Shown: positions 32,406 to 42,131, counted from the first letter of the stretch. The stretch: DNA of 64,000 nt from an uncultured Pelagibacteraceae bacterium (GCA_902563575.1 CACEXV010000001.1:398354-462353); one strand, 5' to 3'. Translations and numbers: made by a program. The notes: generated by a model from the letters alone, not told the origin.

Positions 32406-33644
32406 TTATAATTTTTTTGCCCAATTTGATAGCTTTTCAACTCCCTCAACTACATTTGGTGCATATTTCATTATCAAGGTGTCGTCGATTACAGTATTAA
32501 CATTTGTATTATTAAGAAATTCCGATCCGTCAAAATCTGTATAACTTAGTCTTGCTAACATTTTTTTAGGCTTGAAACCAAAATCTGAACCAGGCAATAA
32601 AGCAACACCAGTATCCTCTAAAATCTTCTGACACAATTGTGATGAAGATTTAAATTTTTTGTTTGTAAACTCTGGCATTAAATAAAATCCACCTTGAGGT
32701 TTATTTATTAAAATTTTATTAGATTTTAACTTGTTGTAAACGTAATCGCCTATTGATCCTAAAATATTTGTAGTTTTATGTAAATAATCTTTGTGGTCTC
32801 CTTGATAAGCTTCGACAGCTGCATACTGAGTTGGAGTATTCACTGTACTATAAGTTTCACTAGCAAGAGTTTTTAAATTTTTCAAAAACTCTTCATATTT
32901 ATTAGGCACTGCAAAAAAGCCTAATCTCCATCCACCTGCACCACACCATTTACTGAGGCCGCTGCTAATAAATGTTCCTTCAGGATAATACTTGGAAATT
33001 GACTCATAAGAATTTTTAAAAGTTAAATCTGTATAAATTTCATCAGATAAAATCAATATATCTTTCTTTTTCGCAATATCGGCTATTTCTTTTAAATTTT
33101 TACAAGTTGTTCCTGACGGATTGTTTGGAGAATTTAATATTAAAATTAATTTCTTCTTATTTATACCTTGTATTTTTTTCTTTAGCTCAGTAGCAGTTGG
33201 AAACCAGTTATTATCCCTAGATGTCTGGATCCAATGTACTTTGTTGTCTGCAATCTCTGCCTGTGGTGAGTAGGAGACCCAGCTTGGTGCTGGCAATATT
33301 ATATCTCCATCAAAGGCGACATGCATCAAGTACATTGCCTCTTTAGATCCTGGCGTAATTATAATATTATTCTTAGAGTAACTCACACCAGTTTTTTTTG
33401 TTAAATATTTTGAGATTGCTTCCCTCAATTCAGGAAGGCCCTGCATAGGTAAATAATTTTTTCTGTTAGCATTATTTTTTAAACAATTAACAATACTTTG
33501 TGGTATCGGAAATGGAGATTGGCCAAATCCAAATTTGTAAATTTTTTTACCAGATGCGGTGAGTTCTTTGCATTTTTCATTTATTGCTAAAGTGGATGAC
33601 GGTTTTAAACTAGCTAACTTTTTTTTTACTGGAATTTTTTTCAT
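32406..33644 (-). CDS. Class I/II pyridoxal-phosphate aminotransferase
   Basis: 412 aa; LILNSPNNPSGTTCKNL, ILSDEIYTDLTF, SSGLSKWCGAGGWRLGFF. Confidence 0.92.
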   Translation of the reverse strand: MKKIPVKKKLASLKPSSTLAINEKCKELTASGKKIYKFGFGQSPFPIPQSIVNCLKNNANRKNYLPMQGLPELREAISKYLTKKTGVSYSKNNIIITPGSKEAMYLMHVAFDGDIILPAPSWVSYSPQAEIADNKVHWIQTSRDNNWFPTATELKKKIQGINKKKLILILNSPNNPSGTTCKNLKEIADIAKKKDILILSDEIYTDLTFKNSYESISKYYPEGTFISSGLSKWCGAGGWRLGFFAVPNKYEEFLKNLKTLASETYSTVNTPTQYAAVEAYQGDHKDYLHKTTNILGSIGDYVYNKLKSNKILINKPQGGFYLMPEFTNKKFKSSSQLCQKILEDTGVALLPGSDFGFKPKKMLARLSYTDFDGSEFLNNTNVNTVIDDTLIMKYAPNVVEGVEKLSNWAKKL

Positions 33645-33692
33645 ATTGAAAATTAAACACTTTCATTGATTTAAATCACAAAATTAGAACAT

Positions 33693-33721
33693 TTGACATA
33701 TTGATTCGGTCATGTTTTAAT
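33693..33721 (+). promoter_or_regulatory. Sigma70-like promoter TTGACA-N17-TTTAAT upstream of helicase cluster
   Basis: Read directly; 60 nt before ATG at 33781. Confidence 0.5.
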
Positions 33722-33780
33722 CATACTTTGTTCTCAATGGTTATCTATATATAGTATTAGAAAAAAAATCTGGCACAATT

Positions 33781-36243
33781 ATGGAAAATTCAGAAATTAA
33801 AATCAAAGCTCTTTTAGGTCCAACAAACACAGGTAAAACGTATCTTGCAATTGAAGAAATGTTAAAACATGATTCTGGTATATTTGGGCTACCGTTAAGA
33901 CTTTTAGCAAAAGAAGTTTATGACAAGTGTGTTAAAAAAGTTGGAGTAAATTCAGTTGCTCTTATCACAGGTGAAGAAAAAATAATTCCAGGAAATGCGC
34001 ATTACTTTATATGCACGGTTGAGTCTATGCCTTTAGACAAAAAGGTTGATTTTGTTGCCGTTGATGAAATCCAAATGTGCGGGGATAAAGAGAGAGGACA
34101 TATATTTACTGATAGACTTTTAAATTTTAGAGGTCAAAAAATGACAATATTTCTTGGATCTCAAGTTATGAAAAATATAATTTCACAGTTAATTAATGAA
34201 GTTGAATACGTGAAAAAAGAGAGATTTTCAAAAATAAGCTATGGAGGATATAAAAAGATTTCAAGATTAGATAGAAAAGTAGCAATAATAGCTTTTTCTA
34301 TTGAAGAAGTTTACGCTTTAGCTGAACTTGTAAGAAGGCAAAAAGGTGGGGCTGCTGTGATTATGGGTTCACTGAGTCCAAAAACCCGAAATTCACAAGT
34401 TGACTTATATCAGTCTGGTGATGTTGATTATCTTGTTGCTACTGATGCTATTGGTATGGGGCTTAATATGGATATCAATGAAATTTATTTTTCAAATTTA
34501 AAAAAATTTGATGGAAAAAAAACTAGAAGACTTAATACTATTGAAATTTCACAGATAGCAGGAAGAGCAGGGAGATACAAAAATGATGGAATATTTGGAA
34601 CTACTGGAGACTGCAGTAATTTAAATTCAGATGAAATAGAAAATATTGAGTCACACAACTTGCCGGAAAGTAAGATAATTTATTGGAGGAATAATAATTT
34701 AGATTTTACAAACCCTGAAAAATTAATAAATTCTTTGGAGTTGAAGCCTAAAAAAAGTTGTTTGATTAGAACACAAGACTCTTTAGATGAAAACGTACTA
34801 AGACATTTTTTAAAAAAAGGTGCTAATAATTTACTATATTATAAAAATCTTGAACTTTTATGGGAGTGTTGTCAAATACCTGACTTTGAAAAAAAAGCAT
34901 ATGGTCAACACTTAAATATTGTAGATAAAGTTTTTAAATTTTTAACTACAAGAAAAAGAAGAATACCTAATGATTATATGAAAGAGCAACTAAAAGGTTT
35001 GGAGAGAGAGCATGGAAACATTGATGTTCTTTCTCATAGAATTTCAAACGTAAGAACTTGGTCATACGTTGCAAATAAAAAAAATTGGGTTGAAAACTCT
35101 GATTACTGGGTCCAAATTACCAAAAATATTGAAGATAAATTGTCAGATAAATTACACGAAGAACTCACTAGAAGCTTTATTGATAAAAAGATTAGTCTCC
35201 TCTCTAGAAGTCTTAAACAAGATCTAATACTTAATACTGAAATAAATTCGGAAAATCAGATTATAATTGATGGGCAATTAATTGGGGAACTCAAAGGGCT
35301 TAAATTTAACATTGCACTAACGCCCAAAACTTTAGACAGCGATATAAAATCCATTAAAAAAGCTACACGAAAAGGAATAAATAATGAATTAACTAAAAGA
35401 GTAAATGAAATAATTGAAAAAAAAGAAATTGAACTAGGTGAAAAAAATAGCATAATTTGGAAAGGAAACTCAATTGCTAGATTAAAAAAAGGGTATGATT
35501 ATTTAAATCCTCTTATTGAAATTATAGCTGATGACTCCTTAGAAATAGGTTTAAAAAATAAGTTAGAGTTTTTCCTTAAAGATTGGTTTTACAGCTACAC
35601 AAATGAGGTCCTTGGTGATTTGATAAACCTAAAAAAGGTCAAAATTGAAAATCAATACCTTAGAGCTCTGGCTTTTCGATTATTTGAGAATAATGGTGTT
35701 CTTAAAAGAGAGAATGTGAATGATATTATAAAAATGGTACCTGATAACGAGAGGAAAAAATTATGGGGTATGGGAATTAAAATTGGCAGGTATCATGTTT
35801 ATCTGCCTAAAATGTTAAAACCTAAAGCAGTGACTTTTAGAATAAAGCTCTGGGGCATTTACAACAGTCTTTTAAAAGATAATGGCATTCCAAAATTTGG
35901 GTTAAACTTCATCTCTAATAAGCAACTAGACCAAAAGTTTTTACTATTATGTGGTTTTGAAAAATTTAAAGAGTTTTTTGTAAGAATTGATATTTTAGAA
36001 AAATTATTTATAAAAATACTTGAAAAAACAAAAGATAGAAAATTTGAAGTTGACTCTGAAATGATGAATTTACTAGGTTGTTCAAAAGATAATTTTTTAA
36101 AATTGATGTTATATATGAATTATAAAAAAGATAAGACAGAGAATACTTACATTTTTAAGGGTGATAGGAAGAGCAAGTTAAAAAAGGTGCAAATTAAAGA
36201 AAACCCATTTAGCAAACTTTTAACAATGAAATTAAATAGATGA
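33781..36243 (+). CDS. SUV3-like superfamily II helicase
   Basis: 820 aa; Walker A LLGPTNTGKTYLA, VDEIQMCGD, VATDAIGMGLNM, QIAGRAGRY as in SUV3/MgpS-like helicases. Confidence 0.92.
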   Translation: MENSEIKIKALLGPTNTGKTYLAIEEMLKHDSGIFGLPLRLLAKEVYDKCVKKVGVNSVALITGEEKIIPGNAHYFICTVESMPLDKKVDFVAVDEIQMCGDKERGHIFTDRLLNFRGQKMTIFLGSQVMKNIISQLINEVEYVKKERFSKISYGGYKKISRLDRKVAIIAFSIEEVYALAELVRRQKGGAAVIMGSLSPKTRNSQVDLYQSGDVDYLVATDAIGMGLNMDINEIYFSNLKKFDGKKTRRLNTIEISQIAGRAGRYKNDGIFGTTGDCSNLNSDEIENIESHNLPESKIIYWRNNNLDFTNPEKLINSLELKPKKSCLIRTQDSLDENVLRHFLKKGANNLLYYKNLELLWECCQIPDFEKKAYGQHLNIVDKVFKFLTTRKRRIPNDYMKEQLKGLEREHGNIDVLSHRISNVRTWSYVANKKNWVENSDYWVQITKNIEDKLSDKLHEELTRSFIDKKISLLSRSLKQDLILNTEINSENQIIIDGQLIGELKGLKFNIALTPKTLDSDIKSIKKATRKGINNELTKRVNEIIEKKEIELGEKNSIIWKGNSIARLKKGYDYLNPLIEIIADDSLEIGLKNKLEFFLKDWFYSYTNEVLGDLINLKKVKIENQYLRALAFRLFENNGVLKRENVNDIIKMVPDNERKKLWGMGIKIGRYHVYLPKMLKPKAVTFRIKLWGIYNSLLKDNGIPKFGLNFISNKQLDQKFLLLCGFEKFKEFFVRIDILEKLFIKILEKTKDRKFEVDSEMMNLLGCSKDNFLKLMLYMNYKKDKTENTYIFKGDRKSKLKKVQIKENPFSKLLTMKLNR

Positions 36244-36632
36244 AATCTTTCATTGAAGATAGCGAAATAGTTGGAGTTGTTGCATTACTTGTGCATGCTT
36301 CAAAGTTAGATGAAAATTACACTAATGATGAAAAAATAATTATTAAAAACTTCATTAGTAACATCTCAAAAGACAATGATCCTGAAAAAATACTAAATGA
36401 TGCTGAAAAATTAGAGGGAAACTCTAACCAAATTTTGAATTTTACCAAATTAATTAAAAATAAGCCTATTGAATTTAAAAAAAAAATAATTAAAGAGTTA
36501 TGGAAACTGTTAATATCTGATAAGAACATTGATCAATACGAAGCAAACTTAATGAGAAGAATATCTGGACTTATTTACATTGATGATAAAACTACTGGAG
36601 AGCTTAAACTTCAAGTGCTTAAAACTAATTAA
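36240..36632 (+). CDS. TerB-like (tellurite resistance TerB family) protein
   Basis: 130 aa alpha-helical; [48 protein letters not shown]. Confidence 0.75.
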   Translation: MKSFIEDSEIVGVVALLVHASKLDENYTNDEKIIIKNFISNISKDNDPEKILNDAEKLEGNSNQILNFTKLIKNKPIEFKKKIIKELWKLLISDKNIDQYEANLMRRISGLIYIDDKTTGELKLQVLKTN

Positions 36633-36970
36633 TGACTTATATAGTTAAAGATGAATGTATAAAATGCAAACTTACCGATTGTGTAGAAGTATGCCCGGTT
36701 GATTGTTTTTATGAGGGAGAAAATATGTTAGTTATAAATCCAGATGAATGTATTGATTGTGGAGTTTGTGAGCCTGAGTGTCCGATTGATGCGATTAAAC
36801 CGGACACAGACGAAAGTCCTGATAAAGACAAATGGGTTGAATTAAATAAAAAGTATTCAGCCATTTGGCCAAATATATCAAAAAAAAAGGAGCCAATGGT
36901 AGATCATGAAAAATTTAAAAACATGAAAAACAAGCTCGAAGAGCATTTTTCAGAAAAACCCGGAGATTAA
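36632..36970 (+). CDS. fdxA: 7Fe-type ferredoxin
   Basis: 112 aa; [41 protein letters not shown]. Confidence 0.97.
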   Translation: MTYIVKDECIKCKLTDCVEVCPVDCFYEGENMLVINPDECIDCGVCEPECPIDAIKPDTDESPDKDKWVELNKKYSAIWPNISKKKEPMVDHEKFKNMKNKLEEHFSEKPGD

Positions 36971-36974
36971 ATTT

Positions 36975-37652
36975 ATGCCAAAAAGAAAGAAAAAAGTAAA
37001 AAAAGTCAAAAAAGTAAAAAAAGTTAAAAAAGTAAAAAAAAATAAATCTAATACAAAATCTTTTGTAAATGAGACAAACTTTAAATCTACAGGCTCATCA
37101 CAAGATGAAAAGCCAGAAATCAAAAAAATTAAAAAACAACCTACTGAAAAAAGAGTTTACAATTTAAAAGATTATGTGGTTTATCCAAAGCACGGTGTAG
37201 GAAAAATTGTATCTATTGAAAAGGCAACTATTGGACAAATCGATATTCAGTTTTATAAGATTTTGGTTGAAAAAGAAAAATTGACTCTTACTGTTCCAAT
37301 CAATCAACAATCTAACTTGAGACCAATTTCCACTATAAATCAAATAAATAAATGTGTTTCAATTCTAAAATCTAAACCAAAAATAAAAAGAACTATGTGG
37401 AGTAGAAGAGCTCAGGAATATGACCAAAAAATAAATTCTGGAAAAATTTATGAATTAGCTGAAGTTGTAAAAGATTTAAATAAAAACACTGATATCATAG
37501 CGGATCAATCCTATTCAGAACGCCAACTTTTTGAAAAAGCTTATGAGAGGCTAAAATCTGAATTCGAGGCAGTCTTGAAAGTCAGTCCAGAGGAAGTTAA
37601 GAAAAAAATGGATAAAGCTCTTGGTCGAAATCAAGTTACAGAATTGCAATAA
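36975..37652 (+). CDS. CarD-family transcriptional regulator with Lys-rich N-terminal repeat tail
   Basis: 225 aa; KDYVVYPKHGVGKIVSIEKATIGQIDIQFYKILVEKEKLTLTVPI; N-terminus MPKRKKKVKKVKKVKKVKKVKKNK. Confidence 0.93.
   Translation: MPKRKKKVKKVKKVKKVKKVKKNKSNTKSFVNETNFKSTGSSQDEKPEIKKIKKQPTEKRVYNLKDYVVYPKHGVGKIVSIEKATIGQIDIQFYKILVEKEKLTLTVPINQQSNLRPISTINQINKCVSILKSKPKIKRTMWSRRAQEYDQKINSGKIYELAEVVKDLNKNTDIIADQSYSERQLFEKAYERLKSEFEAVLKVSPEEVKKKMDKALGRNQVTELQ
36994..37041 (+). repeat. Imperfect tandem repeat of 9-nt unit AAAGTnAAA inside the CarD gene (approximate bounds)
   Basis: Repeating aaagtaaaa/aaagtcaaa/aaagtaaaa/aaagttaaa/aaagtaaaa. Confidence 0.8.
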
Positions 37653-37689
37653 AAAAACGCCCTTTTTAGGGTTATTAAAAAGGGCGTTT
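37651..37689 (-). terminator. Intrinsic terminator, possibly bidirectional, between carD and the convergent mini-gene
   Basis: 13-bp stem AAACGCCCTTTTT / AAAAAGGGCGTTT with 9-nt loop; minus strand followed by T run. Confidence 0.8.
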
Positions 37690-37709
37690 AAATAAAAGAA
37701 TTTAAAGAA

Positions 37710-37775
37710 CTATCTTCTTCTTCTTCTTTTTTTAGCTTTTTTTTTCTTTTTAGCTTTTTTTCTTCTTTTAGCCAT
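37710..37775 (-). CDS. 21-aa Lys/Arg-rich mini-protein MAKRRKKAKKKKKAKKRRRRR
   Basis: Manual reverse-strand translation ATG..TAG; RBS-like AGGGAG then ATAAG before ATG; terminator hairpin downstream. Absent from ORF track. Confidence 0.7.
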   Translation of the reverse strand: MAKRRKKAKKKKKAKKRRRRR

Positions 37776-37983
37776 CTTATCTCCCTGTTTATAAACAAAT
37801 CTTTATGATTCGTTTGTTAATTAAACATTAAATATTAAAAGTTTCATGTCAAACATAAATTAATTTGCAAATTTGATTCAAAATTTAATTTTTTTAATTA
37901 TTTTTTAATTTTTTTATAAAATTTAAAAAAGTTAGTAATATCAATGTTTTTTTAAGCAAATTAATTAAGTTTATATTTGATTA

Positions 37984-39660
37984 TTAGTAAAGATTTTCAA
38001 GTTGTTGTTTATAATTTTTAATTATTTCTTTTCTTTTTAACTTTAAAGTTGGTGTAAGCATTCCGTTTTCAATTGTAAATTCTTCGTTAATCAAAACGAA
38101 TTTTTTTATTTTTTCTATTAAAGTTAAACTTTTATTTATATTTTCAATTATAAGTTTAATTTTTTCTTTATTATTTTCTTTTTCACTGACAATTAATGCA
38201 ACTAAATAATTTTTTTTGTCTCCGTAAACAAATGATTGTTTAATATTTTCATCCAAACATAAAATATTTTCTATTTTGCTAGGAGAAATATTATCTCCGC
38301 CGAGATTTACAATAATATCTTTTTTTCTATCAGTAATTTTTAAATAATTATTATTATCAAATTCTCCTATGTCCCCAGTATGAAGCCATCCATCTTTAAT
38401 TACTTTTTCGGTGTCCTCTTTCAAATTCCAATATCCCAACATAATGTTTTCACCCTTGATGAGAATTTCTCCATCTTCTGCTATTCTAACTTTATTAGTC
38501 CTAAAGGGAGGTCCTACTGTTTCGACTTTAACTAAATCTGGTAAATTACAGCTGACGACTGGAGAAGCTTCGGTTAAGCCATATCCTTGTAGCGTAGGTA
38601 AGCCGACAGCATTTAAAAATTCTCCAATATTTTGATCTAAAGCCCCTCCTCCAGATACGAAGGCTTGAAGATTACCGCCGAACTGATTTCTAATTTTTTT
38701 TCTGACTAATTTTTCACACAAAAAATTTGTGATTTTTTCACTAAATTTCAACTCCTCTTTTTTGAGTATTTTTTTACCTAGGTTTAAAGTCTGATTTATT
38801 ATTTTTCGTTTTAACCCAGATTGTTTTTCAAAATTCATATTTATTTTTGTAAAAAGATTTTGATAAAATCTTGGAACAGCCGTCATGATTGTAGGTTTTG
38901 CAATTCCCATATTAGAAATCAGTTTTTCTAAACTTTCTGCATAAAAAACTTTTGCTCCAACTATAATTTGTATAAATTGAACTGTATGTTCATAAGAATG
39001 CGATAAAGGTAACCAAGTTAAAAAAACTGGACTCTTTTTTCTTGTTAAGGTTTCTAATAGTTCAACTGCACCCTCGCAGTTAGATAAAATACCACCATGA
39101 CTCAAGATGACTCCTTTAGGATTTCCTGATGTACCTGAAGTATAAATTATACAAGCAGGCATATTCCTTTTTAAATCTTTATTTACTATTTTTTCATTAA
39201 TTTCTTCATCTAATATTTCTTCAATTAATAAACTTTCTGATTCTATTTTTTCAAAGGATATTATTTTTTTTACATCACTTTTAATAAACTTTTTAATTTT
39301 ATTGAATTGATCTTGATTTGAAACAAATATTAATGAGGGCTTACAATCATTTAAAATATATTCATAATCGTTTTCAGAATAAGTTGTGAAAATTGGCACT
39401 GAAATACCTCCAGCATTCATAATGGCGATATCGGTCATCAACCAGTAAGGTCTGTTTTCAGATAAGATTAAACATCTATCCCCTTGTCTAATTAACGATT
39501 TGATTTTTGTGGTTAGTTTATAAATTCTTTCAGTAACATCTTCCCAATTATAAGTTTGTTTACCAGGTTTTAACCACTTTAAAAATGATCTTTTACCGTC
39601 AACCTCTTCTGTTTTTTTAAAATAAAGATCAACTAAACTATTTAATTTTCTTATATCCAT
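37984..39660 (-). CDS. AMP-dependent long-chain acyl-CoA synthetase-like ligase
   Basis: 558 aa; IIYTSGTSGNPKGVILSHGGIL, LQGYGLTEASPVVSC, GWLHTGDIGEFD. Confidence 0.93.
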   Translation of the reverse strand: MDIRKLNSLVDLYFKKTEEVDGKRSFLKWLKPGKQTYNWEDVTERIYKLTTKIKSLIRQGDRCLILSENRPYWLMTDIAIMNAGGISVPIFTTYSENDYEYILNDCKPSLIFVSNQDQFNKIKKFIKSDVKKIISFEKIESESLLIEEILDEEINEKIVNKDLKRNMPACIIYTSGTSGNPKGVILSHGGILSNCEGAVELLETLTRKKSPVFLTWLPLSHSYEHTVQFIQIIVGAKVFYAESLEKLISNMGIAKPTIMTAVPRFYQNLFTKINMNFEKQSGLKRKIINQTLNLGKKILKKEELKFSEKITNFLCEKLVRKKIRNQFGGNLQAFVSGGGALDQNIGEFLNAVGLPTLQGYGLTEASPVVSCNLPDLVKVETVGPPFRTNKVRIAEDGEILIKGENIMLGYWNLKEDTEKVIKDGWLHTGDIGEFDNNNYLKITDRKKDIIVNLGGDNISPSKIENILCLDENIKQSFVYGDKKNYLVALIVSEKENNKEKIKLIIENINKSLTLIEKIKKFVLINEEFTIENGMLTPTLKLKRKEIIKNYKQQLENLY

Positions 39661-39664
39661 AACT

Positions 39665-39751
39665 TGGTGGGCGAAGAGAGACTCGAACTCTCAAGGTATT
39701 GCTACCACCGGATTTTGAGTCCGGCGCGTCTACCAGTTCCACCATTCGCCC
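39665..39751 (-). tRNA. tRNA-Leu (anticodon CAA), encoded CCA
   Basis: Reverse complement GGGCGAATGGTGGAACTGGTAGACGCGCCGGACTCAAAATCCGGTGGTAGCAATACCTTGAGAGTTCGAGTCTCTCTTCGCCCACCA; long variable arm; loop CTCAAAA. Confidence 0.96.
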
Positions 39752-39792
39752 TTAAATTAAATATAATATATTTTATAGAAAAAAATAAAGAA

Positions 39793-40869
39793 CTATTTCG
39801 CTTGCGGTAATTGAGCTTTATTCTTGTAAAGTTCAAAGAAGGTTCCAATAAATTTATATGTCCTTTGCTGAATTGTTGAGGCAATTTTTGCAAATTCTTT
39901 CATTTTCACCGGAGAAAGTTTTTTAATCACGTAAAGTTGATTTTTATCACGTGCCAGCAAACCAAATTTCGATGCGTATTTTAATTTTCTTATAACGGTT
40001 GCTCTGGGTATACCAGTGATTTCTGCTATTGAAGATGCATTAACACCTACTATTTTGTCACTATTTGAAAATATAAACTCGTATACGCTCTTAAATTTAT
40101 CTTCATTGGTCATCGTATTTAAATCCAAAGTAATTCCTTTTCCTTTGAAAAGGTCTCTTAATTTCAACGATTGATGAACTAATACTACTCCGGTAACCAC
40201 CCAAGTCTCTAAATCTCCATAATACCTTCTCCATTCTATCATGGTAGGTATTTGTGTTTTAAAGTAAAATCTCCAAATTAAAGTAAAATGTGATCTTATG
40301 AAAGACTCGATATTTTCTTTTGATACCGAGGTTAATAAATTACTTTCACTCGATATCAAATTAGAACATATTGCAAGAAAAGAGGCCAATGTCTTCACTG
40401 TTTTAACCGGTCTTTGTTTTTGAAAAGCATTAACTTTTAAAATTATTCTTTTACCTAAACGCTCAAGTATACCATCTTTATTTAATTCGTTTATTTTTCG
40501 TCTAACCGTTTCTTTTGGAATGCCTAATTCTTCTGATATTTCTATTAAATTGATTTTATCGATTTCAAATGTGTCTTGGGCGTACATTGTTTCTTCTGAT
40601 ATAATTACCATTAAGTCAGTATAATGAATAAATGTCTTTTGAATTAAGTAAACAAGAATTAAATATTTATCTAAGTCTTTCATAGATTGATAAGCGTTAT
40701 AAGTCCATTCGGATTGAAATCTAAACCAAGCTGATTGAACCTGAGGTATATTATTAATTAATATATTCTCAATGTCAGCACTATTTATAAACTTATCTGA
40801 AAAGCCTCTGTTTACTTTTAAATTATCAAAATTTATCTCTTTTATATTTGTTACTTTTTTTTCAGACAT
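39793..40869 (-). CDS. Uncharacterised protein with two winged-HTH-like segments
   Basis: 358 aa; LIEISEELGIPKETVRRKINELNKDGILERLGKRIIL and ASSIAEITGIPRATVIRKLKYASKFGLLARDKNQLYVI. Confidence 0.75.
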   Translation of the reverse strand: MSEKKVTNIKEINFDNLKVNRGFSDKFINSADIENILINNIPQVQSAWFRFQSEWTYNAYQSMKDLDKYLILVYLIQKTFIHYTDLMVIISEETMYAQDTFEIDKINLIEISEELGIPKETVRRKINELNKDGILERLGKRIILKVNAFQKQRPVKTVKTLASFLAICSNLISSESNLLTSVSKENIESFIRSHFTLIWRFYFKTQIPTMIEWRRYYGDLETWVVTGVVLVHQSLKLRDLFKGKGITLDLNTMTNEDKFKSVYEFIFSNSDKIVGVNASSIAEITGIPRATVIRKLKYASKFGLLARDKNQLYVIKKLSPVKMKEFAKIASTIQQRTYKFIGTFFELYKNKAQLPQAK

Positions 40870-41055
40870 CTATTTATTCCAAGTCACTGATTGGTTGATT
40901 AATATAGCCATTAAAATCCATATAATAAAAGTTTCTGCTGGAGAAAAACCGTAATTAGCACCGAATATGCCAGCAACTATAACGATAGCGTATATGGCGA
41001 CAGTGGATAATATTAAACTTGCCAGATACCTTAGGATTGTGCATTTTAAATTCAT
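40870..41055 (-). CDS. Small membrane protein, 61 aa (two hydrophobic segments)
   Basis: ORF track starts upstream at 41160 but internal ATG at 41055 gives MNLKCTILRYLASLILSTVAIYAIVIVAGIFGANYGFSPAETFIIWILMAILINQSVTWNK and avoids deep divergent overlap. Confidence 0.6.
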   Translation of the reverse strand: MNLKCTILRYLASLILSTVAIYAIVIVAGIFGANYGFSPAETFIIWILMAILINQSVTWNK

Positions 41056-41662
41056 GATTTTAAGAAAATTATATGACAGATGTGTCGAGCTGGCTAGACA
41101 TAAATTTTCTAAGCATTTTTTAGGTTTTATCTCATTTATTGAGAGTTCTTTCTTTCCCATTCCGCCAGATGTAATGATAGTGCCAATGGTCGTAGCTAAA
41201 AGGCGTGATTATCTGGTTATTGCTTCAGTTGCTACAATTTTTTCTGCGTTAGGAGCCTTGTTTGGTTATATGATAGGTGTCTTGTTTTTTAATGAAGTTG
41301 GCATAAAGATTTTTGAGCTCTATGGATATGAAAATCTTAATTTTATCAAAGATAAGTTTTCTGAAGGAAGGGGGATGTTTCCATTTATTGTAACTCTATT
41401 TATCGCCGGCTTTACACCTGTCCCTTTCAAATTACTAACAATCACCAGCGGCTTTATACAGTTTAATTTAGTAGTATTTATTATAACATGTGTGTTTACT
41501 AGAGGTTTGAGATTTTTTTTAGTAGCTTATCTTACTAACAAATTTGGAGCTGCTATTGGCCCATTCATTGAAAGAAAAGGTGCTAAGTACTCAATAATAC
41601 TTGCGGCAATTATCATAATATTTGCACTAATCATTTATCTTATAATTAAGAACTATGTTTAA
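41054..41662 (+). CDS. YqaA/DedA-like VTT-domain membrane protein
   Basis: ATG at 41054 (MILRKLYDRCVELARHKFSKHFLGFISFIESSFFPIPPDVMIVPM) preferred over track start 40967. Confidence 0.85.
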   Translation: MILRKLYDRCVELARHKFSKHFLGFISFIESSFFPIPPDVMIVPMVVAKRRDYLVIASVATIFSALGALFGYMIGVLFFNEVGIKIFELYGYENLNFIKDKFSEGRGMFPFIVTLFIAGFTPVPFKLLTITSGFIQFNLVVFIITCVFTRGLRFFLVAYLTNKFGAAIGPFIERKGAKYSIILAAIIIIFALIIYLIIKNYV

Positions 41663-42131
41663 CGTTAAAAATTATTTTTTTTTTTTAATTAGTATTAGTC
41701 TTATTTCGTTATTCGGAGCTTATTTTATTGAATTTATCTTGGGTCATAAGCCATGCAATCTCTGTTTAATACAAAGGTTGCCTTTTTTTCTTTGCTTAAT
41801 AGTATCGTCAATTTTTCTTATAACTAATAAAAATGAAAAAATTTTTATGATTTTGAATTTATTTATTTTTGTTTTCGCTTTTATCCTGTCTGCTTATCAT
41901 GTCGGTATAGAGAATGAAATATTTAAAGAATCGTCTCTATGCTCAACATCTACTAAATCTTTTGATAGTACAACTGAGCTATTAGATAATCTCGATTTAC
42001 TTCAAATCAGCTGCAAAACCGTAAATTTTAAACTATTTGGCCTCTCACTTGCTACAATTAATCTTATTTTTTCGCTATTAATAATTGCTATAACGAGTGT
42101 GTTAATAAAAAAGAATGAAGAAAACAAATAA
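41655..42131 (+). CDS. dsbB: Disulfide bond formation protein B-like
   Basis: 158 aa; four TM segments; GHKPCNLCLIQRLPFFLC and a second cysteine pair (SLCSTST..LLQISCKT). Confidence 0.88.
   Translation: MFNVKNYFFFLISISLISLFGAYFIEFILGHKPCNLCLIQRLPFFLCLIVSSIFLITNKNEKIFMILNLFIFVFAFILSAYHVGIENEIFKESSLCSTSTKSFDSTTELLDNLDLLQISCKTVNFKLFGLSLATINLIFSLLIIAITSVLIKKNEENK

Noticed and set aside
36994-37041. Short repeats considered as CRISPR-like
   Set aside because: 9-nt in-frame units with no spacers; coding microsatellite in the CarD gene.
39702-39893. 63-aa minus-strand ORF spanning tRNA-Leu
   Set aside because: Overlaps a tRNA and the start of another gene's coding region; spurious.
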